Part shown: positions 19,119-27,258 of the stretch, piece by piece
Position numbering within the stretch: the first letter of the stretch is position 1
Layout: each line of letters begins with the position of its first letter
Assembly: GCA_033064195.1 (NCBI GenBank)
Contig: JARBJD010000632.1
Coordinates: 1-27,258, forward strand
Reading direction: 5' to 3'
DNA length: 27,258 bases
Source of the DNA: Blattamonas nauphoetae
Lineage: Eukaryota; Preaxostyla; Oxymonadida
The notes under the pieces: model-generated
Database searches by the model: none
The model's input: the letters and a program-made list of their open reading frames with translations, nothing else
What the model was told of the DNA's origin: nothing
Translations under genes and position numbers: made by a program

Positions 19119-20159
19119 ATGAATCCAACTGAATTGTCCAACGAAAGACGTCGAGTATGTTCAGAACAAGCATTAATTGAATCAATGAGAGAAGAGAACT
19201 GTTCGCTAGTCTCTGGGTATGTCAGAAATAATGTGCCGGTGACGTATGTTCATGAGGGATTGTCAAGAATTTTAATTCCAATGAAAGAGCAAACAAAAAT
19301 GAATCGACAAAAATACAATTCACAAATGATTGAGAAAATGATTGATCATAATCACTCAACAACCAACGAGAATTCGGCAGTGATTGACTCACTTCAGAAG
19401 ACAACAGAAGCACATAAGACAGCGATATCATCAATCCAAAAAGTAGTCAGCACAAATGGATCGATCACGACACCAACAATAGGAGGATTGATCAGTGTGA
19501 ATGGAGCGAATTGGAACATATCAGAAGGATCACTTCCGAAGTATCCTGGAACATATCCGGCTTCAACATTTAAGTCTGGCATTTCAATTTCACAATCGAT
19601 TGCAGAAACTTCAGGAATTCAGTTCAATGGTGATGGAATAATTATGTGGTCACCGTGTGACTCACCAGCTTTGTATTACTACGATGAGGACACAGGTTCA
19701 GGAGTGTTTTCAATATCCACAACAGGAAGTTTTTTTCAACTGTCAGACAGAAGAGTCAAAAGGAATATTGAACCATATCCTGATGTTCTTGAGCAACTGA
19801 ATAAAGTGGAAATTGTGCAGTACCAATTCAACACATTCGACTCGAAGATCAACAAAGTTACAAGACAAATCGAGAACGAAACCAATGAAGAACACTTGAA
19901 GAACTGCAAAGAGAAATGTGAATGTTTGAAGAAGGAAAGTGAGAAGAAACACATTGGAGTGATTGCACAACAGATCCAAGAGATATTCCCAGAGGTTGTG
20001 AATGATTCCAATCCAGATTGTCTTCAAGTTGATTATGCAGAACTCTCTTGTTTCTGTATCAAAGCCATTCAGGAATTATCCTCTATCGTCGGACAACAAC
20101 AGACACTCATCAATGAACTGATCCAAAAATATAACTCACTAATCAATACTCCAACATGA
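19119..20159 (+). CDS. Fibre-like protein with self-cleaving S74 chaperone domain, copy B
   Basis: 346 residues, ATG preceded by a T-rich stretch ending TTTGTATTAAATG. Residues about 60-110 are helical and polar; 110-205 are Gly/Ser/Thr-rich with beta-like repeats, as in trimeric fibre shafts. From residue 209 comes SDRRVKRNI, the start of the S74 (endosialidase intramolecular chaperone) domain: Ser209 and Lys214 match the Ser/Lys self-cleavage pair known in phage tailspikes and in MYRF. KKHIGVIAQQIQEIFPEVV (277-295) and a C-terminal helix complete it. In the family this domain trimerises the fibre and then cuts itself off. A Cys-rich charged insert (NCKEKCECLKKESEKK) lies at 262-277. Its 3' end overlaps the convergent 136-residue gene by 17 bases. 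Probably a virion fibre or attachment protein. Confidence 0.85.
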   Translation: MNPTELSNERRRVCSEQALIESMREENCSLVSGYVRNNVPVTYVHEGLSRILIPMKEQTKMNRQKYNSQMIEKMIDHNHSTTNENSAVIDSLQKTTEAHKTAISSIQKVVSTNGSITTPTIGGLISVNGANWNISEGSLPKYPGTYPASTFKSGISISQSIAETSGIQFNGDGIIMWSPCDSPALYYYDEDTGSGVFSISTTGSFFQLSDRRVKRNIEPYPDVLEQLNKVEIVQYQFNTFDSKINKVTRQIENETNEEHLKNCKEKCECLKKESEKKHIGVIAQQIQEIFPEVVNDSNPDCLQVDYAELSCFCIKAIQELSSIVGQQQTLINELIQKYNSLINTPT

Positions 20160-20553
20160 GATCAACCAGAAATTCATAATACTCTTTATTTATTTTTCCA
20201 TTGATTGTCTCCGATGTCTCCATCTCGATTGATTCACCAGAACTGTCTTTGAACCAGATCTTCACAATTGATTGTCGAGTGCTTAATTCCCACTTCTTTC
20301 GCTTCGCAATCTGTTCATTACAGAAAGCAACATCTGAATCATTGAAGGCATCAGTCTGGATCCAATCACCATGGATTGTAATATGCTGTGGAATATCTTT
20401 TGAAATGACAGTTGTTGAACCATTAATTTCTTCCTTCACATGAATGAGTTTGCAGTCAAGGAAGTGAACATATTTTTGATTTCTGGAATTGGTAAAATCA
20501 GGAGGAAATTGAGCAGTGTGAGAATTCTGAATTGAGAAATAACGCTTCACCAT
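20143..20553 (-). CDS. Conserved 136-residue protein of unknown function, copy B
   Basis: Same gene as at 1757-2167, starting at the ATG 11 bases after the T-rich motif and ending in TGA. Seven residues differ from copy A, all in the first 54. Its last codons overlap the end of the convergent fibre gene by 17 bases, an arrangement disrupted in copy A by a MITE. Function unknown; a small structural or assembly protein is a guess from its position. Confidence 0.8.
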   Translation of the reverse strand: MVKRYFSIQNSHTAQFPPDFTNSRNQKYVHFLDCKLIHVKEEINGSTTVISKDIPQHITIHGDWIQTDAFNDSDVAFCNEQIAKRKKWELSTRQSIVKIWFKDSSGESIEMETSETINGKINKEYYEFLVDLMLEY

Positions 20554-20564
20554 TGGTGTTTTCT

Positions 20565-20577
20565 ACAAAAATAAAAT
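20565..20577 (-). promoter_or_regulatory. T-rich motif before the 136-residue gene, copy B
   Basis: On the minus strand ATTTTATTTTTGTAG stands 11-12 bases before the ATG, as in copy A. Confidence 0.5.
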
Positions 20578-20591
20578 GTCATATTTGATTC

Positions 20592-22094
20592 TTAATAACC
20601 TCTCTTCACTTCTTCATAAGCTTCTTGGAGTCGACGATCAATGACATATCGCACTCGTGGTTGTCCATTCTCAATCCAGAACAGCCAGTATGTCGCTTGA
20701 TGTAGTGCTAGAATTGGTGGAGGAGGACCTTCTGGAGTTGATGTGAAATATGGATCATGCTGACCTTGAATGATTGGAGTTCCTCTGAAGACAATATTGA
20801 CTGATTCAGCTGTCGAAATACCTTCTTCTCCACCAGCAATTTCACTACGATCTGTTGGAACCATGAATGTGAAGCATGTCTCGTCTGTGATGGGTCTTCT
20901 TCTCGATCTTTGTTTTTCTTCTCTATTGAAGATATATTTATAAACGCGAGATGAACAGATGGAATTCTCAAACTCTTCTGTTGCGGAACAACCAATGAAA
21001 TCACCATTCACCATCATCATTTGATAGAACTCTGGTGATATTGTTGATATCGGGAAATTGGGAAAGTTGGATCCAAGCATTTCGAAGTGACCAACGTAAT
21101 GAGGATTTCTAAAGACTGTACACTTGTTAGGTCTTTCAGGGAATAAGCACATTAGATTCATGAGATTGTTGAGTTTGATACTAATGTTCGATCTCACTCC
21201 CATCGCTGTTGCTTTTGATTGAAATGATTGAGTGTCAATTCTTTCTGCTTTCAGAACATAAAGAGTCTTCGAATAAGTGTTGAAGAGGGATTGTTTTGTT
21301 GCATCAGTGATTTGATATCCATAACAAACTGTCGTGACTTTGTCCACTGATGAAGCAAGAACTGTGGTAGTGTCTTCCATAGTTAAAATCTCCACAACAT
21401 CCCCAGATGTGGTCATCATTTGTTGTATTGGATTTCCTATTTGTGTAAATTCCTGTGAAACAGTTGTGAATTCTCCATGGTACATAAATTCCATGTCTCG
21501 TGGACGCAGATTACCAAAGATGGAATTCGGGTACTGATCAAAGGTACTCAGTGGAAGGAGATTCACAAATGGAATCACCAACGGAATAGTACATGTGAGG
21601 AGTTGTCCATCCAACGAACCCTCCACATTAATGTGATAGAATCCACAGACACTCGGATCCATTCTCTGAACATTTTCCCACAGGCTATAACAATGCTTCA
21701 TGTTGTTTTTCTCCTCAAATGACTTGAAAGTGTGATACAGAAATGATTCATGGATGTGATTGTTCTGGAGTGTGTTGTCAATAATGTTTCCTTGACTATC
21801 GACGAGTCTCATGTCCCGAATTGCATCTGAGGATGATTTGAATCCGTAGAACATTCCACGAAGTCCAAGATAAGAATTACTGTTACCGTCTGAACCCAAT
21901 CTCGGAACAGTAACAGTAAGATCGATACGCAAATGACTCTTCGCAAATTCAGTCACATCATGACCATCATAGCACAATGGAACTTCAATCTCATCTCCGA
22001 TTCTGCATGGCATAGGAGGATTTGTTGGATGTACTTCCTGAATTGAGTAGATGTGAGGTTCTGAATCCCACTGTTTTGGCATATATGATTGCAC
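20592..22094 (-). CDS. Major capsid-like protein (double jelly-roll type, probable), copy B main part
   Basis: Counterpart of the copy A capsid-like gene, shorter (500 codons in this open part). Long stretches are almost identical (for example GDEIEVPLCYDGHDVTEFAK, NLMNLMCLFPERPN and the last 60 residues), while several segments are completely different between copies. The N-terminal codons lie on the far side of a MITE (22683-22736), so the gene is interrupted by that insertion; the GTG at 22094 is not the original start. See copy A for the fold reasoning. Confidence 0.6.
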   Translation of the reverse strand: MQSYMPKQWDSEPHIYSIQEVHPTNPPMPCRIGDEIEVPLCYDGHDVTEFAKSHLRIDLTVTVPRLGSDGNSNSYLGLRGMFYGFKSSSDAIRDMRLVDSQGNIIDNTLQNNHIHESFLYHTFKSFEEKNNMKHCYSLWENVQRMDPSVCGFYHINVEGSLDGQLLTCTIPLVIPFVNLLPLSTFDQYPNSIFGNLRPRDMEFMYHGEFTTVSQEFTQIGNPIQQMMTTSGDVVEILTMEDTTTVLASSVDKVTTVCYGYQITDATKQSLFNTYSKTLYVLKAERIDTQSFQSKATAMGVRSNISIKLNNLMNLMCLFPERPNKCTVFRNPHYVGHFEMLGSNFPNFPISTISPEFYQMMMVNGDFIGCSATEEFENSICSSRVYKYIFNREEKQRSRRRPITDETCFTFMVPTDRSEIAGGEEGISTAESVNIVFRGTPIIQGQHDPYFTSTPEGPPPPILALHQATYWLFWIENGQPRVRYVIDRRLQEAYEEVKRGY

Positions 22095-22098
22095 TTCA

Positions 22099-22679
22099 TA
22101 GATGTGTCATTAACCCGGTCCGTGTCAACAACCCGGAACCTGGGGTTGAAATAAACCGTTTTGGTCAAACTAAGAAAAAAATAAAATTTGAGAATTCAAT
22201 TCCGCGGGGAATCGGAGAAAACCTCAAAATACTATCAACAGCAGGAACACACCCATTTTTTCAAACTTTTGCAGCTCATATCTCCACAACCAGATATCCG
22301 TTTTACACCAAATAAAAAGCGTTTTATCGTGAATATATCGAAAAGACTCACAAAAAATAAATTTTTTCCCAAATGTTTTTGTGGAGAAAATGACGTTTTT
22401 TCGCAACTTTCCAAATACCCTACATTTTTTTCAAAATTTTTCAATATTTTAGTTTCACGAAAAACGTTTCTGTGGAAAGTTTCATCAAAATTGGTCCACA
22501 GGTTGTGGAGATATGATTTGGACACACTACCAAAGGGCCTTAAACGAGGTTTTTGGGGTTTTCTGATTCGCCAAGAGAGAAAATTCTCAAATTTTATTGT
22601 TTTCTTTAGTTTGACCAATATGGTTTGTTTCAACCCCATGTTCCGGGTTGTTGACAGAATCGGGTTAATGACACATCTA
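22099..22679. mobile_element. Foldback MITE, 581 bp, inserted in the capsid gene of copy B
   Basis: Ends read TAGATGTGTCATTAACCC on the left and GGGTTAATGACACATCTA on the right; the inverted similarity continues for about 98 bases and, more weakly, further inward (TCATATCTCCACAACC inverted near 22500). TCA at 22096-22098 recurs at 22680-22682. Copy A has the empty site once (TGA at 54-56) with exactly matching flanks. A 3-bp duplication is seen in several DNA transposon groups; I do not assign one. Reading frames inside are not convincing genes. Confidence 0.88.
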
Positions 22680-22682
22680 TCA

Positions 22683-22736
22683 ATTTGTTCGATTAGTGTC
22701 GATGTTGGTTTGGATTGATTTGATCTGATACTTCAT
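22683..22736 (-). other. N-terminal codons of the copy B capsid-like gene
   Basis: This 54-base stretch matches the first bases of the window in inverted orientation and begins at an ATG (22734-22736) six bases after the T-rich motif. It shows where the capsid gene starts and that the window's left edge falls at about its second codon. Confidence 0.65.
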
Positions 22737-22742
22737 TTATAG

Positions 22743-22753
22743 AAAATAAAAAA
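22743..22753 (-). promoter_or_regulatory. T-rich motif before the capsid-like gene, copy B
   Basis: Minus strand TTTTTTATTTT followed by CTATAAATG, a poxvirus-late-like arrangement. Confidence 0.55.
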
Positions 22754-22782
22754 TACAATATCATTATTTTCTTTTGTCATTT

Positions 22783-24644
22783 TCAATTTGGATTAATTCC
22801 TAAATCTTTATGTAATGTTTTCAATGTGTGATTAGGATAGTACTCAACTTTTGGTTCACCATTGCTGTATCGCAAGACCCACCACGTTGTTGCAGTAGTT
22901 GCAAGTATCGGTGCTGGAGGATGCGTAAATGTTGTCATATCACCACCACTTTGACTTGGGTTGAATACATTATAGTATGTGTCAAGATTCCCTTGATATA
23001 TTGGATGTGATCTCAAAGTGACAGCAGTGTTTCCTTTTGAACTGATCGAATCATTGCAGTTTGTTGGACATCCACTTCTCTGGGTTGAGAAGCATAAAAG
23101 AAAATCAGAATTGTCATGAATTGGTCGTACTCTTGTCATTGTCTCATTGGGATAATTCTGATCACCAGTGAGTTTCTCTTCAACGAGAGAATCTGTAAGT
23201 GATCGCTCCAAATCATCTGGAACAGTTAGATAAGAATCAAGGTTGAGAGTTGACAATGCGATCTGATAAAAGCGAGCTCCAATTGTGGTTGTCGGTTGAT
23301 CTGGATAGTATTTGTCGAGTAGTTTCACTTGGATGTTCTTCTGCATTGGATTATGGAAACAAGTGACTTCATTGTCGTAATGACGAAACAGGAGCATAAT
23401 ATCCTTTGCGTTCACAAGGACCATTTGTTGAGTACAATCAATACCTGATGGAGTCGGTGTCTTCTGAAATGGATAGAATGAGATCTTCTCTGCTGGAATG
23501 GTTCCAGGACGATTCTGATACATCTCTTTAAGCTTCAATTTTGCATCTTTTTTCATATTGTATCCAGCACTCATGCAATACACATCATCAATTTGATATT
23601 GCAATATATTCAGTGAGATGTACTGATCCACGAATTCTGGTTCTTTAGTGACTGTTCCAGCTGTATTATACACGATGTCTTGAGTCACTGTTGGTTGCTG
23701 AAATGATTGACCAATTTGAACGAAGTTCTTTGTGCATGAGGTGACAAGATTATTCAGAAAATAGGGACGATGTTGAATGCAATTGAGAATTGCTGCTTTA
23801 ATAGTTGGCTGCAGCTGTTCCAGTTACGAGTGATGATAGGGTATTTTTCAAAGTGAGTTCAGGATTTACAGAACAACAAACAAATGCATCTTCATTCATA
23901 TGAACACTCAATTTCAAATCACCAAAGAGACATTTTGGATAGTCAGTCATTCCAGAGACTATCAGTAGATCTTCAAGATTAATCGACACACGAATTGGTA
24001 CATCAATAGTGTCTTGAAACACTCCTGTTCCTGACGTCGTTGTAAAATCAGAAAGTGGAATATAAACACCAGCAACTGATTCATCATGATTCCATGCATT
24101 CTGCCATGGAGTGTGACAATGTTTTCGATTCTCCAATTGACTCTTCGGTTTGATCATATTGTAGATGTGAGACTCCATTGAAACATCATTGTTTGTTGTG
24201 CTTATGATTCTCTGATTGTTGTGAAGAACAGTAAGGTCACGAAAGATTGATGCTGAATGCTTGAGTCAACGAAGATGAAGATTCTCTCATTCATGAACGA
24301 TCCAACCTTTCCAGCTGTAGTTTGCCAATTATTGAGTTTCAATGTTGCAGTCATTGTAGTTATGTGAAGGAATCATCAATTTGATAAATGTCTTGATTGC
24401 CAGTCAATGGAATGATTATCTCTTGTCCTGTATAGAAGCGTGCATTCTCTGATGGTTTCAATTCTTGAATCGAAGTACTGTAGGCTCCATCATTCATGAG
24501 GTAATTGATGTGATGTTCGGACATCAGTTGTTGTTGTATTTGACCCATGTCATCTCTTGTGTATTCTATCCTTCCAGTGGTATTTCCAGTCAGTGATGAT
24601 GCTCCAGTTCTTTGTTGTTTGTCAGATGTGTTAAATGAGTTCAT
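22783..24644 (-). pseudogene. Capsid-like paralogue, broken
   Basis: Homologous over its length to the neighbouring major capsid-like gene. Shared features are the region before VPIRVSINLEDLL and YPKCLFGDLKLSVHM (compare PLVLPFVNLLPLS and NSIFGNLRLRFHL) and the C-terminal end HPIYQGNLDTYYNVF, then PPAPILATTATTWWVLRYSN. The start is set by a T-rich motif six bases before ATG 24642-24644 (MNSFNTSDKQQRTG). About 620 codons in original size. It is broken, with about three breaks. It may be a second capsid protein, or a diverged ancestral capsid gene replaced by the neighbour. Confidence 0.65.
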
Positions 24645-24650
24645 TTTAAC

Positions 24651-24660
24651 AAAATAAAAA
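24651..24660 (-). promoter_or_regulatory. T-rich motif before the capsid-like paralogue
   Basis: Minus strand TTTTTATTTTGTTAAAATG; this motif decides the start at 24644 over an upstream in-frame codon. Confidence 0.55.
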
Positions 24661-24777
24661 CTGCATTGCATTTCTTTTTCTTTCACTTTCTTCTTCTTTG
24701 GTTTCAGCTTTTCTTCCAATCTCAGTATTTCACCTCTGAGTTTGTTTTGCAACTGCTGTGTTTCCTTCATTCATTGC

Positions 24778-24965
24778 TTGCTCATACTGAGCCATCTTTT
24801 CAGCATGGATTTGTTGATCCGATTTCACATCTGGTATCATCTCAACTCCTGTCTGTGCTACCTTCGAGATCAGTGGTCCAACGAAGGGAAAGATTCAGAA
24901 ATGGAGCTCCAACTCTGAGTATATTTTGCCAACTGCTGCTAATTTGATAACCAACCTGGTGCCAT
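24778..24965 (-). pseudogene. Decayed small gene beginning MAPG (first)
   Basis: An ATG at 24963-24965 follows the T-rich motif by seven bases and encodes MAPGWLSN. Protein-like fragments continue to about 24780. It is broken with several breaks. The MAPG start is shared with the next gene upstream, suggesting a duplicated pair. Family not recognised. Confidence 0.4.
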
Positions 24966-24972
24966 TTATTAT

Positions 24973-24982
24973 AAAATAAAAA
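24973..24982 (-). promoter_or_regulatory. T-rich motif before first MAPG gene
   Basis: Minus strand TTTATTTTATAATAAATGG. Confidence 0.5.
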
Positions 24983-24999
24983 TATTCGAATACTAGTGA

Positions 25000-25313
25000 A
25001 TGTTTATCCTTTTAAGATGAATTTTGGAATTGACGAGAGTGGCATATCATCATTGGAATATCGTCCATTTCGTGGAGGTTCGTACTCGATCATCTTGTTT
25101 TGGTGCTCGATTGATCGCCTTATTTTGTTGATAAACGTCCATCATTCCTCCTAATCCATTGAGTATTCCTCAAGCTGTTTGTCGAAATTTACTGTTTCGT
25201 TTGTGAGGCAATCCACCACCGACTTGAAAGTAATGTTGGAGCTAGAGGTTTGATGAATTGAAAGAATTGCTTGCCGATATTTTTTGGAGTTTGTTGAAAC
25301 TTCCTGGTGCCAT
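25000..25313 (-). pseudogene. Decayed small gene beginning MAPG (second)
   Basis: An ATG at 25311-25313 lies seven bases after a T-rich motif and encodes MAPGSFNKLQKISASNS. The remaining sequence down to about 25000 is only patchily protein-like; the gene is broken with several breaks. Not recognised. Confidence 0.4.
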
Positions 25314-25320
25314 TTATAGT

Positions 25321-25330
25321 AAAATAAAAA
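25321..25330 (-). promoter_or_regulatory. T-rich motif before second MAPG gene
   Basis: Minus strand TTTTTATTTTACTATAAATGG, the clearest example of T-block plus TAAATG. Confidence 0.55.
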
Positions 25331-25944
25331 TACAATTCATTTATAATTTAACGAGGAAATAATCTCAGAAGAGATTACTACCCTCTTTTCGAGTTGTTGA
25401 AATGTCAGAAGTGCCAGAATTAGAGTGAGTGTTGTAGCTTCATTGGGCGATATTCATATCTTTCCTCCAACAAGGATCTTGAATATTGTTCGACTGAAAT
25501 ACAGGTAGTTTATTCAGACATAAACACTTATCAGATGATCATCGGTCCGTCACCCATCTCATTGATTCAAATTTGGTGTCGCAATCAGTGCATAAATCAC
25601 TTTGGTTTGTGATCAGTTTCTTTGATGGTTCAATGAGGTTATTCAGTTTTTTTCACAGGGCAAATGCATTCTTGTAAACAAGCAGGAGCTGATCTTTGAA
25701 TGCAGCAATGATGAAGTGTACTCGCGTAGTGGAGATGGAACGACTTTGGATTGGAGCTGATGGATGGATCTCCAGTGGTGTGGATCATGGGACCTCGTTC
25801 ATTGTCCATCTCACATTCGCACTTTTCTCACTATTCAACCTTCCAGAATTCAGACCTTGTTATCGATGATGACATTGTTGGTGATTGATGTTGGTACTGA
25901 AGAAGTATGTTTCAATGGAAATTGACAACTTAGATTAGTTGCAT
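25331..25944 (-). pseudogene. Decayed element gene, unknown
   Basis: The stretch follows a T-rich motif and has protein-like pieces on the minus strand (for example SCQFPLKHTSSVPTSITNNV), but no long frame. It is broken with several breaks and cannot be assigned. Confidence 0.35.
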
Positions 25945-25954
25945 CGCTTTCTAT

Positions 25955-25965
25955 AAAAATAAAAA
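25955..25965 (-). promoter_or_regulatory. T-rich motif before decayed gene at 25331-25944
   Basis: Minus strand TTTTTATTTTTATAG about ten bases before an ATG at 25942-25944. Confidence 0.45.
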
Positions 25966-25971
25966 TATATA

Positions 25972-26620
25972 TTAATGTTTTAAATTCACAATTCTGCTCG
26001 ATCCTATTTCTCCATTCAGAACTGTCAACTGAGCAAATCGATAATATCCAGGCATTTCAGTTTGGTACTGATCGATATCATCATCTGTTCTTGTTGCATG
26101 GAAGCAGCGTGTCAGCTCATTGCGAAAGTGTCGATATGTCATCTGAATAGCGATTGAAGTATTCTTTAAGAAAGTTGAGTCTTGAGTGATCATTTGGAGA
26201 AACACTGGATGAATCTGTTCATGAGAGGCTTTCTTTTGTTTCATCACTGGGTTGGTCCTGTACATGATCCTGAAGCCATCTGTCCCACATTTTGATGCTA
26301 CTGTCGATTGAATCAGATTGAACACCATATTGTCTAATACATGTTTCTCAAGATTTGGGGTTTCCTTGGCTTGCACGAGTTATTCCCAATACACTTGTCA
26401 TGGAAGTCGCCAACAACTTTCATCATTGCATATGGTTGTTGGGATCGTTTAGTCTTCATCTCTGCTTTGATGTCTCGATAATTGGTTAAATCGTATGCCA
26501 TTCTTGAGGAAATTCCTATGCACTGCTTTATTTTCCTTCCATTCTCTGATTGAGACGATGTATGGGATGTCTGTCTTCGCATATCTGGTGTTGGATTCAT
26601 GGCGTAGTATGTCTCTTTGA
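25972..26620 (-). pseudogene. Decayed element gene, unknown
   Basis: Two good minus-strand stretches share this locus: an N-terminal part with MAYDLTNYRDIKAEM and a C-terminal part with VFLQMITQDSTFLKN and MTYRHFRNELTRCFHATRTD. Composition is balanced and not repetitive, so it was a real gene of roughly 200 residues or more. It is broken with at least one break. I do not recognise the family; a minor structural protein is possible from its place among capsid genes. Confidence 0.5.
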
Positions 26621-26639
26621 CTGGTCTACTGTTGTATGG

Positions 26640-26935
26640 AGATTAGCATGGCACCATTGACTGCAATCAGATCCTCAGTATCATTATCGTAGACCATCAC
26701 ATCAGGAACTTCATATTGTATTCTATTTCGCAAATCAATTCCGTCCTGTTCTCTTAATACTCACGAGCTGATGGAAGACTACACAGAACATCATTGCGTC
26801 TGGTTGAATATCATCGTCGGCATAGATGCGTTTCAATGCTGCTTGGTCTCAGAATGGATCTCATTTTGGTTTCTTCGCTTGTGCTTTTCTTTGTGGTTGA
26901 ACGTATATCTTTTTTGTGACATTGTGTGTTTTCAT
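26640..26935 (-). pseudogene. Decayed element gene, unknown, basic N-terminus
   Basis: Starts at an ATG (26933-26935) two bases after a T-rich motif and encodes a very basic opening, MKTHNVTKKIYVQPQRKAQA. Later pieces include KRIYADDDIQPDAMM. It is broken with several breaks and may be continuous with the remnant at 25972-26620. A second ATG lies nearby (ending the run AAACACACAATG). Confidence 0.4.
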
Positions 26936-26937
26936 AC

Positions 26938-26948
26938 AAAATAAAAAA
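26938..26948 (-). promoter_or_regulatory. T-rich motif before basic-N-terminus gene
   Basis: Minus strand TTTTTTATTTTGTATG. Confidence 0.5.
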
Positions 26949-27258
26949 CGAAAGTATATTTTAATTAGGAGTTAAATCACAAATGAACAAATCTCAATAT
27001 CACCTTACAGCATATGTGAATGCAAAATTAGAGTGAAGCATCTGGTAGGAATGTTTCCTGTGAAGTGCAGATCTGAATACATCAGACCCTGAATTTCAAT
27101 CGCAGCCAGTGTGAATCCATGTTGGATTTGGAGGAGAGTGGAAAACATTCAATGCTCTTCGAGGTTGCCAAGCTCCAAAATGTCAAGTCAGAAATGAACT
27201 CTTTCCTCTTTGTCTTCGTGACTGATAAGAATATTGATCCAACCTTCGACAAATTCAA
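26949..27258 (-). pseudogene. Decayed element sequence to the window edge
   Basis: Minus-strand fragments such as HGFTLAAIEIQGLMYSDLHF look protein-like but no long frame survives. It continues beyond the window. Confidence 0.35.

Larger units (their letters stand above)
16052..27258. mobile_element. Polinton-like element, copy B (runs off the right edge)
   Basis: Starts AGTAGTATAGTAGACG at 16052 and is the mirror image of copy A up to about 22736. Order from the end: terminal region, dyad repeat array, whole fibre-like gene (plus strand), 136-residue gene and capsid-like gene (minus strand), then decayed minus-strand genes including a capsid-like paralogue. A 581-bp MITE sits near the start of the capsid gene. 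At least 11.2 kb is visible, consistent with the 15-20 kb or more usual for Polintons. The copy is mixed: two genes look whole, one is split only by the MITE, and the outer part is decayed with many breaks. Confidence 0.75.

Noticed and set aside
22188-22718. Open frames on both strands inside the 581-bp MITE
   Set aside because: They lie within a foldback insertion with an empty-site counterpart and have no recognisable domain.
1-22736. One giant element with 7-kb terminal inverted repeats around a 9-kb core
   Set aside because: The core looks like host DNA with its own transposon, holds none of the expected element genes, and gene order plus AG ends fit two opposed insertions better. Not fully excluded without the outer ends.

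Overview
This is a eukaryotic (protist-like) window made mostly of mobile DNA. Two copies of one Polinton-like (Maverick-type, capsid-bearing) element lie in opposite orientation around about 8.9 kb of host DNA. Copy A fills 1-7127, with one end in view and the rest off the left edge. Copy B fills 16052-27258 and runs off the right edge. Read inward to outward, each copy shows the same order: a terminal AG end, about 1.3 kb of T/A-rich terminal sequence, an array of dyad-symmetric repeats of about 137 bp, a fibre-like gene with an S74-type self-cleaving chaperone domain, a convergent 136-residue gene of unknown role, and a large gene that looks like a double jelly-roll major capsid protein. 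Copy B continues into a decayed capsid-like paralogue and several smaller decayed genes. No integrase, DNA polymerase B, packaging ATPase or protease is visible, so the family call rests on the capsid-like gene, the gene set and the termini.

The two copies serve as each other's empty sites, which resolves three small DNA transposons to the base: a 521-bp hAT-like MITE (8-bp target duplication) and a 447-bp MITE (5-bp duplication) in copy A, and a 581-bp foldback MITE (3-bp duplication) in copy B. A T-rich motif (TTTTTATTTT) sits 2-13 bases before eight start positions, often followed by TAAATG, and resembles the late promoters of large DNA viruses.

The host segment (7128-16051) holds a 17-bp minisatellite, a minus-strand group of Cys-rich and Lys/Glu-rich reading frames of unknown function (8045-9965), and a 3379-bp hAT-type transposon (11266-14644) with 25-bp inverted ends and an exact 8-bp target duplication. 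That transposon carries a degenerate tRNA-like sequence and a broken piece of a dynein heavy chain motor-tail gene, and no transposase that I can see. Beyond it are a foldback sequence and two strong hairpins of unknown origin.

The dynein fragment and short GT-AG intron-like sequences suggest a flagellated protist. A metamonad such as an oxymonad or parabasalid is a guess from overall character, not something the sequence proves.
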